Origin: Sesamum alatum
Taxonomy: Eukaryota; Streptophyta; Magnoliopsida; Lamiales; Pedaliaceae
DNA: 64,000 bases
NCBI GenBank assembly: GCA_034509735.1
Contig: JACGWO010000002.1
Span: forward strand, 50,837,115 to 50,901,114
Direction of reading: 5' to 3'
In this document: one piece after another, positions 55,674 through 64,000 of the stretch
Position numbering within the stretch: position 1 is the stretch's first letter
How the letters are laid out: the number at the start of each line of letters is the position of its first letter
Position numbers and translations under genes: made by a program
Notes under the pieces: generated by a model
Told to the model about the DNA's origin: nothing
Databases searched by the model: none
Seen by the model: only the letters and a program-made list of their open reading frames with translations

Positions 55674-57214
55674 TTGGATTAGGGTTTTAGCAGAGAAGAA
55701 AACTGCAAATTGGGCATTTTTTCCTGCGTCTTCAGATTTACCAATAACGAAGGAAGATTAATGGGCTGGGCCTGAAGATTTAATTTATGGGCTGAACCCC
55801 CAAAGGCCCATATCCCATTGGGCTCCACATTTCAGTAGCTTCTATATTTGCATTTTGGGTTATGAATAAAACTTCCTTTTTTATTTTTTATTTTCTTGTT
55901 TTTTCTTACTGTTGAGATGAAATTTCAAAACTTTTCACTTAGAAGAGGTATTCGATTCGAATCACATCACAGTGTTAGTGTCTAATTGCTTTAAATTACC
56001 TGAAACATTGTACTGACTGACGAAAGCAGTCGATGTTATATTAAATTGAATACCAAACAAGACCTTACTCTCTAAAGTTTGTAGGCGAACGTGGTAAATT
56101 TCAACAACTAAGTCATAAAAAAGATATTTAATATTTACATAACCAAATTTTAAGAATTCGTATCCGAGCTAAATTTTGAAGATTCCGATCTAAATAATAT
56201 TTAAGAGAAGTTAGTCTTTCAAAGTTTTATGTCTAATTTATGGATGTATTTACATTTGTCGTTTAAGGAGGTTCTATCTCAGTTAGGTAATCGTAGTTCT
56301 GTTAATTATTCCAAATACGATCAAGCTTTAGATATTCTATAAATAACAGCGGACTTACTCAAAAGTAGACAATAAATGCAAGTCGATATGAATACTTTAT
56401 CTTAGAATGTTCGATTGCACGTTCTCACTTTACAAAATTCATAAATAAACTAACATTAGAGTTATCAATGATATCTCTAGTAGAGAACCTTATAACAACA
56501 ATCAGAAGAAATATTGAAAGATGCAAATTTATTTTATTTTTCCAAAATTTCAATAAATGGGTTTGAAGTCAAGATAACCTGAAAAAAATGGATGACAATT
56601 GACAAACATGTACTTATAGGGACTAAAATATCCTTTTCACTTTACATGAAAATTCTTCTCACTGATTATTTTTTTTTTTTTTTTTTGTCTAACTTAATTT
56701 ATGCTTTGGATTAATTAACATATTTTTTCCAATATTCCTTCTTACATTGTTCACAGCAACTAAGTTTAGTAGACACAAATGTTTTCACAAATGTGACAAT
56801 TTATATTTATTGATGCAACATAGAGGTCAGAATCCACAAGGTTGATATATATTATTTTAAATGGCCTGTTAATTTGTTTATGTTTTCATTTCCAGTTTTC
56901 CATTTTTAAAATAGTAATTAAATTAAAATATATGTATTTTTATTGAAAATATATGATTTCACATCACAATTCAATATAAATCACAATCTCATTATCTAAT
57001 CCAAACATATTCTCATTTTACACGAAACTCTAAACAAAATTAAACATATATATTTTTCACTGAAAATGAAAACACCAACAAACAAGAGATTTTCAACAAA
57101 ATGATATTATTAATATCCGAAAGTAAACCTTAACATCTAAACAAAACACCACCAACATTAAGTAAAATGACAAGAACCTCTGTGAATCAAATAACTAACA
57201 CAAACTAAACAACA
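55674..57214. other. Spacer between the PPR gene and the F-box gene
   Basis: The part next to 55673 is the PPR promoter (see site II cluster). Beyond it the DNA is AT-rich with no conserved frame. A poly-T tract lies at 56671-56685. No gene or clear repeat seen. Confidence 0.6.
55760..55825 (-). promoter_or_regulatory. Cluster of site II (TGGGCC/T) elements upstream of the PPR gene
   Basis: Within 66 bp there are ATGGGCTGGGCC (55761), ATGGGCT (55787), GGCCCAT (55804) and TTGGGCT (55817), 90-150 bp upstream of the PPR start codon. Site II elements are bound by TCP factors and are enriched in promoters of nuclear genes for mitochondrial and ribosomal proteins, which suits a mitochondrial PPR protein. 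Confidence 0.7.
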
Positions 57215-58064
57215 TTAAACCGAACAAATCTGTTCAAATATGTAGGCCAATTCCCCATCGCAAGTGCAACCATCACAAAACACATAATCTTCCTCGTCCT
57301 TTCCAACCAGACTCGAAGCGTTGCTCGCCAAGAACCTATGACGAACATTGGTACAACAAGCTGGTCTGCCATTTAACACCTTAGGATTTCTTCTCGTAGC
57401 CGACCTCAAAAATTTGATTAATTTTTCACGGTAAAAATTCACCTTTTCTTTGTACTCCCCTGACCTCTTCATCGCGCTGAGTAACGTAACCCCTTTTTGT
57501 CTAAAATCGCTACCACTTAACAATAGAATGATGCTGACAACATAGTATGCTCCGATGTGTCCTAACCTTGCAGATCTGTTCAGGCACATAAGGGCTGTGG
57601 CTAGATTATTGCAACTGAAGTACTCAACCTGAAACAATTATTTAGAACATATATAATTCTTAGTTTATATGTTTAATTTGCAAGAAAAATAAAACTTGTA
57701 TATATGTACCATTCCCAACATATAGAGGGCATCGAGATTTTCACATTCTACACATCGATCCATGAAACGTCTAGCGTCTCCTTTCATATCGTGCAATGCA
57801 ACCATAGGGAACTCATCGAGCGAGATGCACTTATACACATTGCTGCATTCTGCTACCTCTTTTTAACATCTTGCAACTATGAATTAAATCAAGAATATGT
57901 ATAAAATTAAATCAGAAGAAAGAAGAAAAAAAAATATGAATTTATTTCTCATCATCATACCTTAGTTTAACATTGAAATAATTATTCAATGAAGATGTTG
58001 CAACTCGTGCCAAAATATCGGTAAGCAATTCCTTGGGAATACATTCTAGGATGTTACTACTCAT
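57215..58064 (-). pseudogene. F-box protein gene (At1g67623/At2g35280-like) with a one-base frameshift
   Basis: Three exons on the minus strand: 57961-58064, 57710-57876 and 57215-57628, with clean GT-AG borders. Exon 1 gives an F-box start (IPKELLTDILARV). Exon 2 gives CKMLK, then, only after a shift of frame, EVAECSNVYKCISLDEFPMV and FMDRCVECENLDALYMLGM. Exon 3 gives VEYFSCNNLATALMCLNRSA and GHIGAYYVVSIILL, as in plant F-box proteins with a Sel1-like helical pair, and ends in a Cys-rich tail. Spliced length is 685 nt, exactly one more than a multiple of three. The extra base lies in or next to the five-T run at 57860-57864. The intact protein would be an SCF substrate adaptor of about 227 residues. 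A sequencing error in the homopolymer is the main alternative. Confidence 0.78.
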
Positions 58065-61000
58065 ATCAAGAAAATTGAATAATTATATTGTATATGAAAT
58101 ATGAATATGTTCAAAAGCTTCACCAATTACACACATATTTATAATGTGGATACTGTCCAAAAGTATTGGATTTTTCTGAATTATGTTACTCAAATTGGAT
58201 GTTTTGAATTTGTGCGTAAAAGGAAAAAATTTTACTAGTGGGGTCAAAAAAAACAAATTTGTAAAAGTTGAATAATTACAGTCAAACAATAATCTGAAGT
58301 TGGAAACAGTAATATTAGGATTATTGACATATGTACTTTGCTAAATTTTCTTATTCACACACGATTTATGTGATTATTATTTATATATACATGAATTTTT
58401 CGCAAGATCATCATAGAATACATATAATAAGTTATAATTGATGGATTATTTACCTAGAATGTAAATCCATAGATTATCATAGATTAATGCTATCATTTTA
58501 ATTACATTGCGTGTGTTTTAGGCTGTTGAAACTTTTTAGTAATAATTGTAAATCCATAATTAGATTCAAGCACGTTACTTCTTTGAATATATTTCTTGGA
58601 CTTTATGATGCAAGTTAAACTTTATCCAAAAAAATAAAAATAAATCCTAATATTAGAGATTTTCCGCACATTAAATTGTAGTGTCTACGCACCTAAGGGC
58701 TCCGTTGTTATTCTCATAATAAAATTAGTACTGATTGTACGTAGCATATGTCGACACATTAATATAAGATCAATTAATATTAGAGACTTTCCGCGCATTA
58801 AATTGTAGTGTCTATGCACCTAAGGGTTATGTTGTTATTCTTATAATAAAATTAGTACGGATTGTACGTAGCATATGTCGACACATTAATATAAGATCAA
58901 TTAATATTAGAGATTTTCCGCGCATTAAATTGTAGTGTCTACGCTACTAAGGGTTATGTTGTTATTCTTATAATAAAATTAGTACGGATTGTACGTAGCA
59001 TATGTCGACACATTAATCTAAGATCAATTTATGATCACCTCACGATTACATGATTATTCTTATGATAAAGTTAGTACGGATTGTAGCATATGCTGACACA
59101 TTAATCTAAGATTAATTTATGATCACCTCACGATTACATGATTATAAGATCAATTTATTTAACATCATGATCACCTCACGATTACATGATTATTCTTATA
59201 ATAAAATTAAAAGCGATAGTAACGTACCTTTTGTTGACACAATGATAGATACTTTTTAAATTGTTACAATCAAATTACATCGAATAATTTTATAAATAAT
59301 ATATTGCATGCCTTTGTATGCCGGCATAATGTAAATTAACATGCTTATGTGCTAGAACATCAACTATACATCTTTTGCACCAATTGATGAGTAGTTGAAA
59401 AATAATTTCATTGTGTAATAAATGACAATTATATTAGGACCTATCGACATATTATAATTAGATATATCATCGTACTGCAAGCCCATAATTAATATAAACA
59501 ATATATATATATATGTCCGCATTCGGCCGCCTAATTCTCCATTATTTTCTGATCAAACACAAAGTATTATGATTAACCAACTTCACAAATCGGTCTAATT
59601 GGATATAAATGAGCTTCTTATACCTATTTTATCTAATAAAAATATGTTTATTTAATATTAAACAATTGCAGTATATTATGCAGATGTTATGATCATACTT
59701 TTGTGACGTCATAAATATCTTTTTATTAAATAAACATTAATTCACTAATTATACATTTTATACGTACTTATTTAATTAAAAATATTTATTATACATATTA
59801 ATATACCTTTATATTAAATATTTTAAATAGTACTTGTTAGATGTTAATTTGTACATTGTTAAATAGATCTAGAAAATTGGCCTTCTTATAAATTTACTAA
59901 AATGATTGATATTGAAAAAATAAACTAAGAAATTAGATTTATTAATAAATTATATTGCTTTCTTTTTAACATATATATAAATATTAAATAAAATATTAAT
60001 TAAATATCGGGAAATTGGAATTAGGAAACAAGTGAGGTAAGGTGACCTTTTGAGCCCTGGATGGCTGTATTTATCCATTGAGTTCTCCATCGAGCCATTA
60101 AAAATAGAGCTGAAAAAGCGTGTTTCCTTTTCGGCAACCCAATAACAACATCGTACTTGCGCTTTCTTGATACGCTGACACCACTCAAATCTTAATTTCC
60201 CCAAAGTTGCTTTCATAGTACAACCTTTTGGATCTTCAATATTTCACACAAGAAAAGAAAACTATATAAAATATATATGTACGGTCAAATAACTTAACTT
60301 TTTAGTTGATAAAATTGGATCCTAAACTGGTTTTTCAGAAAAGATAAATTAAAATTGATCTAATATATGCATTAGCTTAGTCGACGAAGCCGGATACTCC
60401 TATATCGTATATCAACTTGAATTGGTAAACTTGGAACGGTATGTTAATGGCATGATTTAATCTATTCAATTGACGAATTGGACTGGTTAAATCAAGTTAT
60501 AATTTTAATATTGTAATCAATTATATATATTTAGTAACAAGCAAAGTAATGAATTTCATTTGACCATTATTTTTGTAAATGTTATTATTAGTAAGAATTA
60601 GTGACAAAAGGTTGTTCTCATAAAGTTATCATTAAAAATAATTAAGGACACATATATGGTAACGATTTAGTAACAATAAATAATTATTGTTTCTATATTG
60701 CGTTGTTACCGTATTAGATATATCACGAATTGTCTATAGTGATAATTTTATAGTGAAGGACTTCAACATTTATCTATATTTTTATATAATTGAAGAGCAC
60801 ATTCACATCATCTTCATATTTTCTGTTTTTTCTAATTATTATATTAATCTTTCTGTTTCTCTCTCTCTCTCTTCTCAACTTCCTATGTCTCTTCTTACTC
60901 AAACTCTTTTTTCTAACAATTTCTTGTAATTTTCTTCAATTTCTTGATTAATTTGTCCAATAAATATATATATATATATATATTTAAATAATAATTACTT

Positions 61001-61787
61001 AAATTTTTAAGTTAATTATGCACACATATTTGTGGGTGGCGCATATACTGGTATATATATACTAATATAAAAAAAATATTTGATCGTACAAATTTTTGAA
61101 TACTATTTACTCTTTGGTTCATTTCTTTCTTTGACAAAAGAATTATCATAATAGCAATTTCAATATTTTTTAATGATTTCACAATTATAACTTTTTTTAT
61201 TCTCAACCCACTAATATATTTCTCTCTCACCTTACTTCTATACATTTCTTTTTATCACAAAGTTTTATATTTTAATAAATTCACAATTATAATGTATTTT
61301 TACTCTCTCAATTCACTCAACGTTTCTTTTTTCTTATCGATTTCTTTTTTTCTCCTCTCCTCACACCTTTCTTCCCAAATTTCTTTTTTCCTTATTTCAC
61401 AACGTGATTATATTTTATACGCTAGTGGAAATCACACATAGAAATAGCTTAGTATTAGAAAACAAGTAAAGCACGTCACGCGCTTGCCTGGCGAGTAATT
61501 ACAATCCCTTTGTTACAATTATTGGAACACTTGCTGCCTGACTTCCAGTTATAAGTAGAGCTGCTTATGTAAGTGAAATCTACTGAACTTTCCCTGTTCA
61601 CAACTTCAGATCCAATCCCACTCTTCCACAACTTTCCCCGCAACCATCACCTCCGCCACTCCCGCCGCCGTCATGGCGATCACCAACTCCTGTATTCTCA
61701 GCAAAACCCAAAATTAGCTGCACCACGTACGTTGTATGCAACTGCTGCATATATATATAGTAATTGATTGCTTTTTCCTGATCGATC
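58065..61787. other. Spacer between the F-box gene and the RING-H2 gene
   Basis: 3.7 kb, AT-rich. It contains the tandem array 58649-59215 (listed separately). A minus-strand frame of 88 codons at 59950-60216 has no recognised domain. CT-rich microsatellite-like DNA lies near 60855-60873 and a TA run near 60965-60984. A TATAAGTA at about 61549 could serve as TATA box for the RING gene. No other gene seen. Confidence 0.55.
58649..59215. repeat. 127-bp tandem array with degenerate tail
   Basis: Units start at 58649, 58776 and 58903 (AATATTAGAGATTTTCCGCG), spaced exactly 127 bp, and are about 95% alike by eye. They share TTAAATTGTAGTGTCTA, TTGTACGTAGCATATGTCGA and ACACATTAATATAAGATCAA. From about 59030 shorter units of about 85 and 60 bp repeat a TGATCACCTCACGATTACAT segment three times and drop the first half. 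The array is non-coding and resembles a small satellite seed. Confidence 0.92.
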
Positions 61788-62279
61788 ATGTCATCGGAGC
61801 AAGTATCCTCGTCGCCACTCCGGTGGCACTACTCCGAATCTGAAACCGGAAACTTCGAAATCCGTGGCCGCACTCTCTTCTTCATGGTCGTCCTCTTCTC
61901 CATCATCCTTCTAGTCACCCTTCTCTTCATCTACGCGCGGTGGGTGTGCCGCTTCAATCATCCTCCTTCTCCGCCTCCGCCAGCCACCACTTCCCCATCT
62001 CAATTGGCCGGAGATCAGCGGCCTCCGTCCCGTAGCCTCGACATCGCGACGGTCAACCGCATGGCCGTTGTGCTGTACAAAAAATCGGCGAGCAGCGGCG
62101 GCAGCCGTAGCGAAGCGGAGTGCTGTATATGCCTAGAGATATTCGGGGATAAAGAGGAGGTGAAAGTGCTGCCGGAGTGCCGCCATTGCTTTCACTCGGA
62201 GTGTGTGGACAAGTGGTTCACGGCTGAGTCGAGTTGCCCGCTTTGCCGCGCTTCACTCCGAGTCGATTCTCCTGTCTGA
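61788..62279 (+). CDS. ATL66: RING-H2 E3 ubiquitin ligase of the ATL family, ATL66-like
   Basis: A membrane-anchored ubiquitin ligase of 163 residues, intronless as is usual for ATLs. One N-terminal membrane span at about 29-49 (LFFMVVLFSIILLVTLLFIY), a Pro-rich linker, an SLD in place of the ATL GLD motif (83-85), then the RING-H2: C112, C115, C131, H133, H136, C139, C150, C153, with the canonical ATL spacing C-x2-C-x15-C-x-H-x2-H-x2-C-x10-C-x2-C and the LPEC approach. All eight zinc ligands are present, so it should be active with an E2 at the endomembrane or plasma membrane. ATL66 (At3g11110, from memory) is a near neighbour of LBD21 and SAM50 in Arabidopsis, which supports the name. Confidence 0.9.
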   Translation: MSSEQVSSSPLRWHYSESETGNFEIRGRTLFFMVVLFSIILLVTLLFIYARWVCRFNHPPSPPPPATTSPSQLAGDQRPPSRSLDIATVNRMAVVLYKKSASSGGSRSEAECCICLEIFGDKEEVKVLPECRHCFHSECVDKWFTAESSCPLCRASLRVDSPV

Positions 62280-63944
62280 CTCTGACTCTGACTCGCTCTT
62301 ATCTTCTTCCTTGCTCTTTCTTCCTTTTTTTTTTTTTTTTTACTCTCTTTTAAATTCCTTTATATATAATTTTTGAATTATATATAGAGAATTTTTTTTT
62401 CTTTTTTGTATAAAGGGATATAATATTATTGGCTTAATGCATTTGCGGAAAAAGAATTAATATTACAAGTTTCTTTTAACTGTTTGCATAATGTAAGCAT
62501 TTAACTGTTAATTTTTAGTACAAATCATAGTGATTATCCAAAAGTAATTTTATAAGGTTGTATCTGAATTTATAAATTTAAAATTCATAATTATAAATCT
62601 CCAATTTTAAAATTGAACTATATGTTATGATATTCTTTTTCTCTTAAAGCCCCCTAAAGTCAAGAATGAATGGATATGGATATTTATATCTTTTATTGTG
62701 AAGTGACAAGTAAAAATATATTACTTTATGATCGCAAGTCCTTTAAATATTGATGGTGATTACATGATTTTAAGAGTATTCTAATATTTATTTTAAGAGT
62801 AGATCATGTTTCCTAATTTAATAAATTAATAAATTTAAATTAGGTGTTATTTATCATTTTCATCAAGAATATAAATTAAGGCTAATCGATCCTTTTTTCC
62901 ATTTTATTGGACATTATTTGTCATTTTCATTCGAATTGATGGAGTTATAGTATTACTGTATTAGCACGCTTCATTCACGAATCACGAGCTTATTAAAATA
63001 ACTCACTTTAATTTATAGACGTGGATGTAGGAGCTGAGAAGAAAGTTTGAAAAGGACAAAAAACAAAAATATATATCCCTAAAAATTTCACAACCCTAAG
63101 AAAATCAACGCAATTGTTTAATTAATATGCTTAATAATTTGGGTCGAGATTACTACGTATTTAGGGTTTCTTTGAATTCCTGTGTGCCAACGTATTGTCC
63201 TAATCTCAACCCGAAAAATGAAGGCCTGACTAAGAAAGAAAACGCATGCTATTTAAGTTGTTGAGTTAGTTCTGAATTAAAATTTTCATTACATAAATCA
63301 GATGAGATCGCAAGATTAGAACTAATTGTTGAATGCATTTTCCATAAATCAGTGAATGATCCAAAATATCAAATTATGTACGAATCCACATGCTGACCTA
63401 AGCAAAAATTGCTCGAATCGTTGTTTTATTTCAAGATTTCGATTGATTTCAGGGATAATAAGATCTTTTTAACGATGGACCTGTGATGTGGTCGTGGTGT
63501 TTAGTGAAGGATTAATCGGGAAAATTGCCTCGGCACAATTGCACCTCAAGTCTTTTAGAGAGAGAAATATTCTATGAGTTGTCAAATCGATGAATAGTAA
63601 CCTAGCATTAAAAAATAATATATCTTGTATTTATAGTGATTTGGTTATTTTATGGTGTGACAAGGTACATTTTTTTTATCATGTGGTAGACCCCAAAATT
63701 TACTCTTATGCCCTTGTGAGTAAATTGTAATTACTATTATACACATCATACAGCCCCCCACTCTCGAGCAGAATACGTTGGACAAAGTTGTAATCTGGGC
63801 GAGAGTAGTCATCGCAGCAGAAAAAGTGTGGAGCATTGAAGACTTGCTGGTGGGTGGGTGGGAGTTCATTAATTAGTCTCCCCCCCTCTTACCACATTCA
63901 TTCCTTCCCCTCTCTTCAAAAGCAAAAAACATCAAGTGGCACTC
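62280..63944. other. Spacer after the RING-H2 gene
   Basis: 1.7 kb with a T-rich 3' UTR (poly-T at 62324-62340) and AT-rich DNA. C-rich strings at 63754-63766 and 63880-63888 and pyrimidine-rich DNA before 63945 look like a promoter and leader of the next gene. No complete gene seen. Confidence 0.55.
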
Positions 63945-64000
63945 ATGGCATCCAAAGGTAACTTTCTTCTCCTTCACTAAATTCTTACATGCAATCCTCT
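63945..64000 (+). CDS. Possible first exon of a gene running off the right edge
   Basis: ATG at 63945 (CTCATGGC context) opens four codons, MASK, and then meets a good donor AG|GTAACTTT at 63957/63958. A C/T-rich leader precedes it. This is the usual look of a plant gene with a short first coding exon, but only 13 coding bases are in the window, so the product cannot be named. Confidence 0.3.

Noticed and set aside
58649..59215. CRISPR-like array
   Set aside because: The repeat unit is 127 bp without spacers, in a plant nuclear context; it is a tandem satellite-type array.
59950..60216. 88-codon minus-strand frame
   Set aside because: It starts with a plausible ATG but has no recognised domain or splice partner, and its C-terminal end is intron-like AT-rich sequence. 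Kept only as a mention in the spacer entry.

Overview
The window is nuclear DNA of a flowering plant. Its genes carry many short GT-AG introns, spacers are AT-rich, and most proteins belong to plant-only families (LOB-domain, GARP/G2-like, plant U-box-ARM, P-class PPR, Ole e 1, ATL RING-H2). Protein similarity and small-transposon content fit a core eudicot. An asterid such as a Lamiales species is possible, but I cannot fix the taxon by eye. No prokaryotic, viral, organellar or CRISPR signal was seen.

Layout from left to right: 3' end of eIF2-alpha (1-1488, +); a PMT23-type Golgi methyltransferase with an expanded Ser/Asn/Pro repeat stem (2496-6134, +); a spacer with two inverted-repeat elements; a catalytically dead LRR receptor-like kinase (10243-13855, +); a MOP10-like Ole e 1 cell-wall protein (15625-16161, +); SAM50/OMP85 of the mitochondrial outer membrane (17432-20932, +); an 8 kb spacer with foldback elements; a GARP/G2-like repressor with EAR motifs (29293-30826, +); chloroplast UGP3 with 17 exons (33812-44568, +); a tail-to-tail intronless U-box-ARM E3 ligase (45778-47838, -); a repeat-rich spacer with a hAT-like MITE and a 5'-truncated LINE; an LBD21-like factor (52664-53140, +); a mitochondrial PPR protein (54696-55673, -); an F-box gene broken by one extra base (57215-58064, -); a 127-bp satellite-like array; an ATL66-like RING-H2 ligase (61788-62279, +); and a possible first exon at the right edge.

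The genes do not form one pathway. What links them is ancestry. From memory, their closest Arabidopsis counterparts lie in four small tracts: At2g40240-40290, At3g56030-56050, At3g11070-11110 and At5g05470-05520. This window appears to keep in one row genes that Arabidopsis lost reciprocally from duplicated copies.

I found no convincing undescribed biological system. The observations most worth following are the ancestral block, three families of short foldback transposons with similar GGGTTAAAT-like ends and clear 7- to 10-bp target duplications, the 35-residue repeat in the methyltransferase stem, a GC-AG intron in UGP3, a start-overlapping upstream ORF in the pseudokinase gene, and the single-base break in the F-box gene. 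Exon structures were built by hand from splice sites, reading phase and family similarity. Every multi-exon model closes in frame except the F-box gene, which is exactly one base over.
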